From Bhargavaea cecembensis (GTDB lineage Bacteria; Bacillota; Bacilli; Bacillales_A; Planococcaceae), in NCBI RefSeq assembly GCF_001619585.1, contig NZ_LQNT01000013.1, forward strand, positions 62,001-126,000: a stretch of 64,000 nt of DNA, in the 5' to 3' direction. This document shows, piece after piece, positions 24,642 through 32,120 of the stretch. The notes below the pieces were generated by a model. The model was not told where the DNA came from. It did not search any database and was given only the letters and a program-made list of their open reading frames with translations. The position numbers and the translations under genes were made by a program. Each line of letters starts with the position of its first letter. Positions within the stretch are counted from its first letter, which is position 1.

Positions 24642-25259
24642 ATGCTGACTGCTCTATTCCACGGAATTATCCTCGCCTTCGGGCTGATCCTGCCGCTTGG
24701 CGTACAAAATGTGTTTATTTTTAACCAGGGGGCGACGCACCGCAAATTCTCACGGGCTTTGCCCGCTGTGGTGACCGCAGGTATCTGTGATATGCTTCTG
24801 ATTCTGCTTGCGGTGATGGGCGTGTCGCTGATCGTCTTCAGCTTCGCCTGGCTGAAGAACCTGATTTTCCTCGTCGGCTTCGTCTTCATGGTGTATATGG
24901 GCTGGTCGATTTTCAAAAGTGCTCCCGGGTCCGGAAAGGGCCGGCGGGAGGCACTTTCCCCGAAGCAGCAGATCCTTTTTGCAGCCTCAGTCTCACTGCT
25001 TAATCCGCATGCCATTCTGGATCTGATCGGTGTCATCGGGCCAAGCTCGCTGGCATATGAAGGTGAACAGCTTGTTGTGTTCACCGTGGCCTGCATCAGC
25101 GTGTCTTTCCTTTGGTTTTTTGGCTTGGCAATAGCCGGCCGGTTGATTGGAGGCTTTGATACCGACGGAAAGATCATCAGAAGGCTCAACCAGATCTCTG
25201 CGTTTATCATCTGGGGGATTGCCGCCTATTTGGGGATCCAGCTTGTCGAGAGCCTGTAG
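24642..25259 (+). CDS. LysE/ArgO family amino acid exporter
   Basis: The 205-residue membrane protein has six hydrophobic segments. The first helix carries LILPLGVQNVFIFNQGA, the LysE/ArgO signature region, and SLLNPHAILDLIGVIG gives the conserved NPxxxxD/G of the fourth helix. Such proteins export basic amino acids such as lysine or arginine. ArgO-type sequences contain exactly this LPLGVQNVF pattern. GGAGGAACACC precedes the ATG at 24642. No LysG-like regulator or lysine riboswitch was seen beside it. Confidence 0.85.
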   Translation: MLTALFHGIILAFGLILPLGVQNVFIFNQGATHRKFSRALPAVVTAGICDMLLILLAVMGVSLIVFSFAWLKNLIFLVGFVFMVYMGWSIFKSAPGSGKGRREALSPKQQILFAASVSLLNPHAILDLIGVIGPSSLAYEGEQLVVFTVACISVSFLWFFGLAIAGRLIGGFDTDGKIIRRLNQISAFIIWGIAAYLGIQLVESL

Positions 25260-25308
25260 TTTCCTCCTCTCCCCCGATTTGATTTGTACATAATGAATCA
25301 TACTTAAA

Positions 25309-25333
25309 GAGGCAGCGCGTTTCGCGCTGCCTC
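25309..25333. terminator. Terminator between lysE-like gene and small membrane gene
   Basis: GAGGCAGCGCG and CGCGCTGCCTC form an 11-bp stem with a three-base loop between convergent genes. Confidence 0.8.
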
Positions 25334-25338
25334 ATTCA

Positions 25339-25515
25339 CTATTTTCGAAACGCAATGGCTACCGCAATAGAAGAAAGTCCTGCAACGATTGCAAGAGGGA
25401 GAGCCCTCGCGCTAATGGCTTCGGCGATATAAGAGGATTGCAGGATTACAATCAGGCTGGCGGTTGTTCCGATCAGGAGGGCCACTAATCCCCATTTTAC
25501 AATTTGTTCAGGCAT
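25339..25515 (-). CDS. Small two-helix membrane protein, unknown
   Basis: A 58-residue peptide starts at 25515 (MPEQIVKWGLV) behind AAAGGAAG. It has two hydrophobic helices (about 8-26 and 36-54) ending in the basic FRK. It is similar in type to the many small inner-membrane proteins of Bacillales. No family was recognised. Confidence 0.6.
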   Translation of the reverse strand: MPEQIVKWGLVALLIGTTASLIVILQSSYIAEAISARALPLAIVAGLSSIAVAIAFRK

Positions 25516-25744
25516 GGACGGACTTCCTTTCAATTGGGCTTAGTTTCGGGGCTTTGTTGGCCGGAAGGATGCCGAAAAAACGCTTCTTCTATTTTATGTT
25601 TTTTTCCATCAATAGAACCCCAAAAATCAGCTATAATTGATTGAATTTAATGTAACCGAAAGATTTGCAGATTGAACCCGTTTCGGGTGCGTTCTATAAA
25701 TAGAGATCCATGATGATGCTCGTGGGAAGGAAGGGGCTACTTAA

Positions 25745-26347
25745 ATGACTTGGGACGTGCTGAATATCATCGGGACACTGGCGTTTGCAGTCAGTGGTGC
25801 CCTTGTGGCGATGGAAGAAAAATATGATATTTTTGGAATCATGATCTTGGGGTTCACCACGGCTTTCGGGGGAGGGACGATCCGTAACCTCCTTCTCGGA
25901 ATCCCGGTGGAGGACATTTGGGCACAGGGTAATCTGTTTATACTAGCCTTCATCGCCATCCTGGTGGTGTTTATGTTTCCGACTCACTGGTGGGTTCAAT
26001 ACTGGAAGCGATGGGGCATCTTTTTTGATGCAATCGGCCTGGCCTCCTTTGCCATCCAGGGCGCCCTGATGGCCGTGCACTCGGGAGCTTCGCTCGCCGG
26101 TGCCATCGTAGCCGCTACCCTCACCGGAGCGGGCGGCGGGATGATCCGTGATGTGTTCGCAGGAAGAAAACCGATGATCTTCCACGATGAAATCTATGCG
26201 CTCTGGGCATCACTCGGAGGCCTGCTGATCGGTCTCGGCCTGATTAATAGCGCATGGATGACCGGTGCACTGCTCGCAGTGATCGTGCTGCTCCGGATGC
26301 TGTCCGTGCATTACAAATGGAGCCTGCCACGTGGCTCCCTGTCATAA
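25745..26347 (+). CDS. Trimeric intracellular cation channel (TRIC/UPF0126) family protein
   Basis: This 200-residue membrane protein contains the two-fold repeat of the prokaryotic TRIC family: FAVSGALVAMEEKYDIFGIMILGFTTAFGGGTIRNLLLG and FFDAIGLASFAIQGALMA ... GAGGGMIRDVFAGRKPMIFHDEIYA. Each half has a Gly-rich GGGxxRD/N motif that, in solved bacterial TRICs, surrounds the ion path. About six to seven helices are expected. The physiological ion is not predictable. GGAAGGGG lies upstream of the ATG. Confidence 0.88.
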   Translation: MTWDVLNIIGTLAFAVSGALVAMEEKYDIFGIMILGFTTAFGGGTIRNLLLGIPVEDIWAQGNLFILAFIAILVVFMFPTHWWVQYWKRWGIFFDAIGLASFAIQGALMAVHSGASLAGAIVAATLTGAGGGMIRDVFAGRKPMIFHDEIYALWASLGGLLIGLGLINSAWMTGALLAVIVLLRMLSVHYKWSLPRGSLS

Positions 26348-26394
26348 GTTCCCGAGTAACATCTATATTGGGTGATGTGAATCAGGAAGAGGAT

Positions 26395-26502
26395 ATGCCA
26401 TTTGGATTATGTACTTCTCTTCAAGATGCTGAATTACGGGGTTTCCTTAATCCGTTTCTCCCATTTATGACTAAAGATGAAGGATTTTCCTTTTGCGAAT
26501 AG
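26395..26502 (+). CDS. Possible 35-residue peptide
   Basis: An ATG with AGGAAGAGG four bases upstream opens a 35-codon frame (MPFGLCTSLQDAELRG...). It is more AT-rich than the flanking TRIC gene. There is no similarity I recognise, so it may be a chance frame or a gene remnant. Confidence 0.25.
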   Translation: MPFGLCTSLQDAELRGFLNPFLPFMTKDEGFSFCE

Positions 26503-26579
26503 AATAGAATATAGTAAAGACTTGAAGAATTCACTTGTATCTTGTCATCTTTTTGTGCTTTTTCAGATGGGTGGTTAGG

Positions 26580-27194
26580 ATGAAAGAACGGGAAGAGTTT
26601 GCGGAATACCTGATCAGGGATTGGCGTACATACTGCACGGAAGAGAACTTTCTCGGAATTGGATCGTCCAGAAAGGTATACAAAGCCGGGGAATGGGTCA
26701 TCAAGGTACATCTTCACCCGATCGGACATCTGCAATCCCTAAACGAGATGGTTATCTGCAACGCGATGAAAGCAAAGGGACTAGGATCTATGTTTGCTGA
26801 GGTCCACTACGTTGATGAACGGATAGCCATTCAACGATACTGCGCACCGATCAAGCGCATGAACAACCAATCGTTTGAGATTGATATGAAAGAGCATGCA
26901 TCCCTTCTCCCCGATCACTATGAGGAAGCTTTGCGTACGCTTGATCGGGAATTCGAGGGCTTCGACTTAAAAGACAGTGACAACTATGGACTCAATAAGC
27001 GGCGCAAGCTGGTTTTTATCGATTACGGAATGACCAGATCTCTTTATGAAAAAGAGTGGGTACCGCTTGCGGAATCGGGTGTGCTCCCGCAGATCGATTT
27101 TGATGTCTGTGATCGTTGCGGCGAGAAAAAAGAACTTCGGATGTACGGGAAAGCAGATCAGGATAAACGGTGTTATTCATGCGGCAAGGAATAG
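26580..27194 (+). CDS. Protein-kinase-fold protein with C-terminal zinc ribbon
   Basis: This 204-residue protein begins with LGIGSSRKVYKAGEWVIKVHLHP, a Gly-rich loop and Lys as in protein kinases. It ends its kinase-like part with KRRKLVFIDYGMTRSLY, where DYG replaces the magnesium-binding DFG. The usual HRD loop is not obvious. Residues about 178-201 (CDRCGEKKELRM ... RCYSCGKE) form a C-x2-C ... C-x2-C zinc ribbon. The kinase part is too short for a full kinase, so it may be a degenerate or minimal phosphotransferase. A methyltransferase gene follows after 18 bases. Confidence 0.6.
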   Translation: MKEREEFAEYLIRDWRTYCTEENFLGIGSSRKVYKAGEWVIKVHLHPIGHLQSLNEMVICNAMKAKGLGSMFAEVHYVDERIAIQRYCAPIKRMNNQSFEIDMKEHASLLPDHYEEALRTLDREFEGFDLKDSDNYGLNKRRKLVFIDYGMTRSLYEKEWVPLAESGVLPQIDFDVCDRCGEKKELRMYGKADQDKRCYSCGKE

Positions 27195-27212
27195 GACTGA
27201 GGAGGGCATTCA

Positions 27213-27998
27213 ATGAAAGCTGACTTCGGGAAAGTGGCGAAGGGCTATGCGTTGTACAGGAATGACCTGACGGAAGATTTGTTTGAGAACCTGAAGATCA
27301 GAGGGTTGAGCTTTCAAGGCCGATCAGTGGCGGACCTCGGAGCCGGTACCGGCGTCCTGACCAGGATGCTTCTGAATCAGGGAGCGGCAGTGACAGGCGT
27401 CGAACCCTCTGCCGAACTGATCAGGCAAGCCAAGCTCATCGATGAGGAATGCGGTGCGGCAATCGAATATGTGAATCGGTACGCGGAAGATACCGGCCTG
27501 CCCGTACAGTCTTTCGATGCCGTGACCGCTCTGCGCGCATGGCACTGGTTTGACGGGCAGGCAGTTTTGAAAGAGGTGAAGAGGATCCTGAAGCCGGACG
27601 GGGATCTTCTCATCATGGACTCCGGATTTGTCAGCAGCGACCCGGTCGTGCAAGAGACGATGGGTCTTCTGAAGAAGGCGATACCGGGCAGGATCAAGCC
27701 TGCCGGCAGAAAGGCGGATTCCGGTCAATCCATCAACAGCTTTCCGGTGGAGTGGTTTGAGGAATGGCAGGCACATGGGTTTGACCTGAAAGAACTATAC
27801 AGCGATGATTACACCGTCCCCTTCACCCCGGATACCTGGTGTGAGCGGATCAAAACACTTTCCTGGATGCTGCATTTGGAAGAGGGAGAACGAAACCAGA
27901 TCATGGCCAGCCTGAAGCCCCATCTGATCCGGCAGTTTGGAGACCGCACTTACGAAATCTCCCATAAGCTCTTTATTGTCTTACTGAAAAATGTCTGA
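27213..27998 (+). CDS. Class I SAM-dependent methyltransferase
   Basis: This 261-residue protein has motif I VADLGAGTGVLTRML (about 39-53), an acidic motif II in VEPSAELIRQAK, and the DAVTALRAWHWFDGQAVLKEVKRILKPDG segment typical of the Methyltransf_11/UbiE-like group with small-molecule substrates. It is presumably cytoplasmic. A GGAGG site lies upstream, and it probably shares a transcript with the kinase-like gene 18 bases before. The substrate is unknown. Confidence 0.85.
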   Translation: MKADFGKVAKGYALYRNDLTEDLFENLKIRGLSFQGRSVADLGAGTGVLTRMLLNQGAAVTGVEPSAELIRQAKLIDEECGAAIEYVNRYAEDTGLPVQSFDAVTALRAWHWFDGQAVLKEVKRILKPDGDLLIMDSGFVSSDPVVQETMGLLKKAIPGRIKPAGRKADSGQSINSFPVEWFEEWQAHGFDLKELYSDDYTVPFTPDTWCERIKTLSWMLHLEEGERNQIMASLKPHLIRQFGDRTYEISHKLFIVLLKNV

Positions 27999-28182
27999 AG
28001 AGGAAACCGGGCTGAAAAACAGCTTGGGCTACGGCGTATTCCTCTTTGCCTCTCTCACTCTGTGGCAGTTTGCCTTTCACCGGGAAGTCGAGTGGCTGTG
28101 TGAGTATCTTGGCCGGCCTGTTCAATCTCTTGTGGGAATGGGCGAAGTGCCGTTCGAGTGGAAAAAGCGGAACGGACAATGA
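27991..28182 (+). CDS. Possible small protein overlapping the methyltransferase end
   Basis: A 63-codon frame overlaps the methyltransferase stop by eight bases. The product would have one hydrophobic stretch (YGVFLFASLTLWQFAF) and a polar C-terminus. No ribosome site is visible, so expression would depend on translational coupling. It is the only reading frame of any size in this interval. Confidence 0.3.
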   Translation: MSEEETGLKNSLGYGVFLFASLTLWQFAFHREVEWLCEYLGRPVQSLVGMGEVPFEWKKRNGQ

Positions 28183-28247
28183 CCGGCTTTCATGCAGCCG
28201 GTGGTATACTTGGTAGGACAACTGTTTGACCGGAGGAGCGAGTGAGC

Positions 28248-28508
28248 GTGTTGATTACAGATGAAGCCAGAAAGCTTCTGGACGAATTTCTGGCGGCGAA
28301 CGGCCTGGGGGGACTGCGCCTGACGGTGGAAACAGGTGATTTTGGCCCTCAGTTTGCCATCACCTTTGACGAGCCGCAGGAGTTTGATGTCGTGCAGGAG
28401 ATCAAGGGAATCCGTGTGGCGATCGATGCCCAGCTGAGCGATACGGATCTCCTGACGCTGGACGTCGAAGAGACGCCGGAAGGCCGTGGCATTGTGCTGC
28501 GGAGTTAA
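28248..28508 (+). CDS. HesB/IscA-like (YneR-type) protein
   Basis: An 86-residue protein from the GTG at 28248 (GGAGGAG nine bases upstream; a GTG at 28242 is too close). The start LITDEARKLLDEFL and LRLTVETGDFGPQFAI resemble the HesB-like fold of Bacillus YneR/YqkB. The three cysteines used by IscA/SufA to bind iron-sulfur clusters are all missing, so a scaffold role is doubtful. Its terminator has been split by the 978-bp element that follows. Confidence 0.7.
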   Translation: MLITDEARKLLDEFLAANGLGGLRLTVETGDFGPQFAITFDEPQEFDVVQEIKGIRVAIDAQLSDTDLLTLDVEETPEGRGIVLRS

Positions 28509-28580
28509 ATACGCAAAAAGCAGGAGCACCCTCATGGTAACCCGTTCAGTTGAGTGGTTCAAAAGAAGTTTTATACCCGC

Positions 28581-28619
28581 AAACAGCTTCCAAACCAACA
28601 CTGGTTTTGGAGGCTGTTT
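28581..28619 (+). repeat. Subterminal hairpin of the element
   Basis: AAACAGCTTCCAAACCA pairs with TGGTTTTGGAGGCTGTTT around ACAC. It is 43 bp inside the left end and is followed by T-rich sequence, so it could stop transcription entering the element. The same hairpin with compensated stem changes lies after bceB. Confidence 0.7.
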
Positions 28620-28952
28620 TTATTGCTACATCAAGCTTTCATGCCATTTTGACGTATAAATCAGCAATAAAATTAACAGGCTTACAACGGCTATTGTAAT
28701 GTGAAGAAATGGTGCTAAAGTAACTGTTGAAAATTATGTTGAAATGATTGTTGATTTTGATGCTAATTACTTTGCTAAAACCGTTGCTGAAAGTGCTGCT
28801 AAAGTAAAATGATAGTAGATTTTTTATTTCCAATTAATGAAACTTTCAACTCACTCAGAACGTATCAATATTAGGGCTGTTATTGTTCAACTAAAGAAGC
28901 AAGTAAATGTAACAAGCGTTATTGAAATAGAGGTGGAGTGGGGATCGTTTAG

Positions 28953-29228
28953 ATGCAAAATACATTGCGAGTTGGAATTGGTCTACAAGTATTATTCTTT
29001 ATTTTATTTTTCGGAGCTATTTTCCCAAAAATGAACAATATACTTGGTGCAATTGTTTGTTTTATCATAAGTTTATTAAGTTTATTCATTGGAATTAAAT
29101 CGTTAAAAAAGCAATACAAACCCGTTTTTTCGATAATTGTTATAGCTATTGCGATTCTTATTTTGGCATTTACACTTTTTGCTTATTTCACAACAGAAGG
29201 TGGACTCCCACCTTTGATTCTGCAATAA
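28953..29228 (+). CDS. Small membrane protein carried by the element
   Basis: This 91-residue AT-rich gene lies inside the mobile element. The protein has three hydrophobic helices (about 7-25, 31-47, 55-76) separated by short basic loops (KSLKKQYK). A GGAGTGG-type site lies upstream of the ATG. It resembles small cargo proteins of unknown function, and no transposase-like feature is present. A terminator follows at 29275. The 28640-28830 stretch before it shows recurring GCTAAAG/GTTGAAA words and no convincing gene. Confidence 0.55.
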   Translation: MQNTLRVGIGLQVLFFILFFGAIFPKMNNILGAIVCFIISLLSLFIGIKSLKKQYKPVFSIIVIAIAILILAFTLFAYFTTEGGLPPLILQ

Positions 29229-29274
29229 ATATTGCAACTAACGGGTGCGTCAATTTAATAAAGATATACTGCCC

Positions 29275-29299
29275 AAAGGACCTAAATAGGTCCTTTTTT
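29275..29299 (+). terminator. Terminator inside the element
   Basis: AAAGGACCT and AGGTCCTTT around AAAT, followed by a T-run, 46 bases after the cargo gene. Confidence 0.8.
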
Positions 29300-29400
29300 A
29301 TCTATCCATTTCAGGTCTTATTGTTTTTTTGCTAATACAGATCAATTATTTCATCTAATGTTAATCATAGTGCTAATTAAGTTGTTACTAATACTATAAA

Positions 29401-29420
29401 AAGCACCCAAACGGGTGCTT
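29401..29420. terminator. Second hairpin near the element's right end
   Basis: AAGCACCC-AAAC-GGGTGCTT has A- and T-rich flanks. It could block read-through out of or into the element from the STAS operon side. Confidence 0.6.
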
Positions 29421-29537
29421 AAAAATGAGGTTTAAACATCGCTGAATTTTGAGTTAAAACGACTGCTAAACAGTATGTCATTTTAAATGTTTGTACCACA
29501 GAACTGAACGGGTTACCCTCATGGCTGCTCCTGCTTT

Positions 29538-30314
29538 TTAATCATGCCGCTTATGCGAATACATGCTCAATTCTTCTTTCAGTGAATGGTTGAACTGGAC
29601 CCATTGGTCGAGCTTATGGTGATTCAGCTCTTTTGCCAGATTCGGCTTGATGCCGATCAGTTTGATGATATCTCCGGTCATGAAGTTCAGTGTCTTCACC
29701 AGCTGGATAAATTTTTCGATGCCGTCCGCATGAACCTCGCCGACAGCTGTCAGATCAAAGAGGACCACTTCATAGTTCCCCCTGAAGACAGATTGAAGGC
29801 AGCTTTCGGAGATGGTGTTGATCTTATCGGCTGTAATGTCGCCGAACAAAGGAATCATGCACAATGAGTCTGACAGGGGGATAAACGGACCGGATAATTC
29901 ATCCAGGCGTTTAAGCGCACTTTCCAGCTCTTCTTTTTTCTCCAACAGTTCAAAGTCGGAAGAGGCCAGGCGGTGCTGGATGTTCATCAGTTTTTCAATC
30001 AGCTCTTCATTGGAACTGTCTTTTCGCAGGAAAATCATGCTTGCATAATTTTCTGTGTCCCACTGGAGATGCACATCAAACAATGCAAAAGGCTCTTCCT
30101 TCGTGATCATATTCAGCTCCATCTTGATCGGCGCCAGCCCCGTTTCCGAGCTGATCCGGACTAACTTATTGATCGATTCTTCATCAATCAGCGATCTGAT
30201 GTGCCCGTTGCTCAGGTCAAACTGCTCTTCGGCAAGGGCCGAATAGCTGACAATTCTCCCGTCCCTGTTAACTCTTATATAAGGGAGGGGAAGTGGGAGT
30301 CGTAATCGTTCCAC
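29538..30314 (-). CDS. RsbR-like PAS/STAS protein
   Basis: This 258-residue protein has a PAS-like N-terminal domain (about 1-98, YIRVNRDGRIVSYSALAEEQF), a coiled-coil linker (about 100-140), and a C-terminal STAS domain. The STAS part begins GPFIPLSDSLCMIPLFGDI, close to the start of RsbR STAS domains. It carries Thr189 in FDLTAVGEVHADG at the position where stressosome proteins are phosphorylated. The start is a GTG with GGGAGG eight bases upstream, inside the preceding gene (47-bp overlap). It is the last gene of the four-gene B12 operon. The operon holds no kinase or DNA-binding protein. Confidence 0.82.
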   Translation of the reverse strand: MERLRLPLPLPYIRVNRDGRIVSYSALAEEQFDLSNGHIRSLIDEESINKLVRISSETGLAPIKMELNMITKEEPFALFDVHLQWDTENYASMIFLRKDSSNEELIEKLMNIQHRLASSDFELLEKKEELESALKRLDELSGPFIPLSDSLCMIPLFGDITADKINTISESCLQSVFRGNYEVVLFDLTAVGEVHADGIEKFIQLVKTLNFMTGDIIKLIGIKPNLAKELNHHKLDQWVQFNHSLKEELSMYSHKRHD

Positions 30315-30945
30315 TCTGCGGGCCTCCCGTCCTATAGTCTAGAAGCCATTCTTCAGTTTCCGGCAAGTCTTTCAGAATGATTGTGTTCCCGGAACCATAT
30401 CGGCTGAGGTCGTACATGCCTGCCAGACGGCCGCCAACCAGGATATTCGGCTTGTCCGGCAAATTGCCCAAAGCTTCCGCATACTGTTGGAGCTTTGGAA
30501 GGTGGTACACGATGCTGACCGACAGCCCGATGACGTCGGGTTTCCAGATTTCCGCGGTCTGAAGGGCATATTCCAAGGGCAGGTCCGGTCCAAAGTACCG
30601 TGTTTCCCAGCCATGCTCCCGGAACAGGCTGTCGACCATTTTAAGCCCCAGATAATGCTGTTCACCGTCGAGACACAAAAACATCGCCTTGTCGGCGGAT
30701 GGTGCTTTCCTGATGCCAAAAGACAATTTTGAAAGAATAAAATCACAGGTGGCAGTAGCCAGGTGTTCGTCGGCAACCGTGATTTTATTGGTCTCCCACA
30801 AGTGGCCGATATGCCTCATGGCCGGTGTAATGAGGTGATGATAGACATCCGGCCTGGCGGTTTTGGGATAGCTTTCGATACAGGTCCATGCCTTGTCCGG
30901 ATCGCCTTCAAGCAGAAAGGAAGCAAGCGTTTCAATATGAGTCAT
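30268..30945 (-). CDS. B12-binding protein with photoreceptor-type W-x9-EH motif
   Basis: The 225-residue protein starts at 30945 (GAGGTGG upstream). It has a helical cap (about 1-80, B12-binding-2 type) and a Rossmann-like B12 domain. The latter includes EQHYLG (Glu95, His97, Gly100), the D/E-x-H-x-x-G motif whose His ligates cobalt. The cap holds LWETNKITVADEHLATA, exactly W-x9-E-H (Trp50, Glu60, His61), the motif that shapes the light-sensitive adenosyl-B12 pocket of CarH. Unlike CarH or LitR there is no MerR DNA-binding domain. The output may therefore go through the STAS partner encoded next. Confidence 0.85.
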   Translation of the reverse strand: MTHIETLASFLLEGDPDKAWTCIESYPKTARPDVYHHLITPAMRHIGHLWETNKITVADEHLATATCDFILSKLSFGIRKAPSADKAMFLCLDGEQHYLGLKMVDSLFREHGWETRYFGPDLPLEYALQTAEIWKPDVIGLSVSIVYHLPKLQQYAEALGNLPDKPNILVGGRLAGMYDLSRYGSGNTIILKDLPETEEWLLDYRTGGPQSGTITTPTSPPLYKS

Positions 30946-31306
30946 TTTCCACCTCTTCGGTCCCGTCATCTTCCTTGAGTGTTTCGATGGCTTTGGACAG
31001 GGCCTGACGGTAACTTTCGGCCTGCTCGCTCTTATCTTCTGTGAGGAGGGACCTGATGATCTCAAAGTTATCGATCAGGTGCTTCGTGTTCATGCCATGC
31101 CTGGTCAATATTCCGTTGAGCCAGACCGCATAATCGGTAAAAATCTTTGTCTCGTTCAGCTCATAGGCAGTCTGAAGATGTTTCATATGGTGGTGGTTAT
31201 CTTCCCGGCACTTCGCTTTTCCCTGATCGCCGAAACGTTCAAGGAGGGCCGGTTCAAGTTCATAGATCTTTTCGGTTACCTGATTGACGATCTCATCGAC
31301 GTTCAA
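30932..31306 (-). CDS. Helical His-rich protein of the B12 operon, unknown
   Basis: A 124-residue, mostly helical, acidic protein starts at a TTG that overlaps the upstream stop codon (TTGA), with AAGGTGGTGG before it. Residues about 30-75 (GKAKCREDNHHHMKHLQTAYELN ... YAVWLNGILTRHGM) are rich in His and hold one Cys. This could bind haem, a bilin or a metal, though nothing proves it. It overlaps the B12-binding gene by 14 bases. The conserved look of the helical core suggests an adaptor or sensor module, but I do not recognise the family. Confidence 0.65.
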   Translation of the reverse strand: MNVDEIVNQVTEKIYELEPALLERFGDQGKAKCREDNHHHMKHLQTAYELNETKIFTDYAVWLNGILTRHGMNTKHLIDNFEIIRSLLTEDKSEQAESYRQALSKAIETLKEDDGTEEVENDSY

Positions 31307-31608
31307 TTGGCCACCACCTTGAATTTCGACACTTTCGGAATGATGGATGCCAGTTCCTGATCCGGATACTTCTTCTCCAGCTCATGAATTCTGCGGAAGT
31401 CCTCGCTCCGTGCCCAGTTGAGGTAATGCTCTTTTGTATCAAATATCAGCTGCACCGTCAGTTCGCCGGGACGCCGGTCATTCTGCAGAAGCAGGAAATC
31501 GACAAATCCCTCGGCCTCATCGACGAGACGGGAGCGATTTTGATAAATGCGGATGACTTCCTCCGACTTTTCCGGGGGAACATCAAAGGTTGAAAAGACG
31601 GTATACAT
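31303..31608 (-). CDS. ABM-domain monooxygenase, first gene of the B12 operon
   Basis: This 101-residue single-domain ABM protein starts at 31608 (AAAAAGGGGG upstream). FDTKEHYLNWARSEDFRRIHE carries the W-x-R-S-x-x-F-x-x-x-H arrangement seen in haem-degrading HmoA/IsdG-like proteins, but many ABM proteins act on other substrates or none. It overlaps the next gene by four bases, so it is translated together with the helical, B12-binding and STAS proteins. A role in tetrapyrrole or oxygen sensing would fit the context but is inferred. Confidence 0.75.
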   Translation of the reverse strand: MYTVFSTFDVPPEKSEEVIRIYQNRSRLVDEAEGFVDFLLLQNDRRPGELTVQLIFDTKEHYLNWARSEDFRRIHELEKKYPDQELASIIPKVSKFKVVAN

Positions 31609-31704
31609 CAGGTTTCCCCCTTTTTCTAGCAAATCGTGTATCGCAAGCTTAACATACTGAGGGGCTGTTCCGAAGTATGGAAGGTTCACTGGCGCTGAAT
31701 ACAC

Positions 31705-31741
31705 ACAAAAAAAGCAGGGCACAAAACAGGATGTGCCTGCT
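31705..31741 (-). terminator. Terminator of the 55-residue membrane protein gene
   Basis: On the minus strand AGCAGGCAC pairs with GTGCCCTGCT, followed by TTTTTTT. It insulates the B12 operon from the gene upstream. Confidence 0.8.
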
Positions 31742-31754
31742 CAAAATTGATTCA

Positions 31755-31922
31755 TCACCAGTCGAACAGCCGGCCGAACGAACGGCCGATCCATGTCAGC
31801 ATGCCCCACAGGATCCTGAACGGCCAGATCAGCAATTCAGGGAACCAGAAAAAAATGTCCGCAATGTCGCTTCTGTCTTTTTTCCTCTTCCGTTTTTGCC
31901 CGCCCTGTTCCTGTCCGTTCAT
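31755..31922 (-). CDS. Small membrane-associated protein, unknown
   Basis: A 55-residue peptide starts at 31922 behind a GGAGGAG site. A very basic N-terminal stretch (KRKRKKDRSD) is followed by an aromatic, Trp-rich hydrophobic part (FFWFPELLIWPFRILWGMLTWI), as in peptides that lie at the membrane surface. No family was recognised. Confidence 0.6.
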   Translation of the reverse strand: MNGQEQGGQKRKRKKDRSDIADIFFWFPELLIWPFRILWGMLTWIGRSFGRLFDW

Positions 31923-32120
31923 CAGCGGATCTCCTCCTGTATAATTCTTCTTATCATTACGGTCAACCGCAGAAAAAGGTTTCAAATATTCAGAGCCGCA
32001 GGGTCAGTTAAGGCTCCTATTCCTGTTGCACGATTCACGTATTTGTAAGGAATCCTGCATCATTTCTTCATGCGCGCCAGTTAATATGGTTACAGGAAGA
32101 TTGAAAGGCAGGAGAAGAGG

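Larger units (their letters stand above)
28538..29515. mobile_element. 978-bp non-autonomous transposon-like element
   Basis: The ends are inverted repeats beginning TAACCCGTTCAGTT, then two mismatched bases, GTGGT, one mismatch and CAAA (23 of 26 matching). They are flanked by the 9-bp direct repeat CCCTCATGG at 28529-28537 and 29516-29524. The target is the loop of a terminator. The interior is AT-rich and encodes no transposase, only one small membrane protein (28953-29228). It also has a subterminal hairpin (28581-28619) and two terminators. It therefore needs a transposase supplied in trans. Similar left-end sequence recurs at 17.9 kb and a similar terminus at 46.28 kb. Confidence 0.85.
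28515..29539. terminator. Bidirectional terminator interrupted by an insertion
   Basis: AAAAAGCAGGAGC (28515-28527) and GCTCCTGCTTTTT (29527-29539) are perfect 13-base complements now about 1 kb apart. Removing the element and one copy of the 9-bp repeat restores a compact hairpin with a 12-base loop between the HesB-like gene and the convergent STAS gene. Confidence 0.85.

Noticed and set aside
28837-29034. 65-codon frame inside the element overlapping the membrane-protein gene
   Set aside because: No ribosome site and no recognisable fold; the overlapping 91-residue membrane frame is the better gene.
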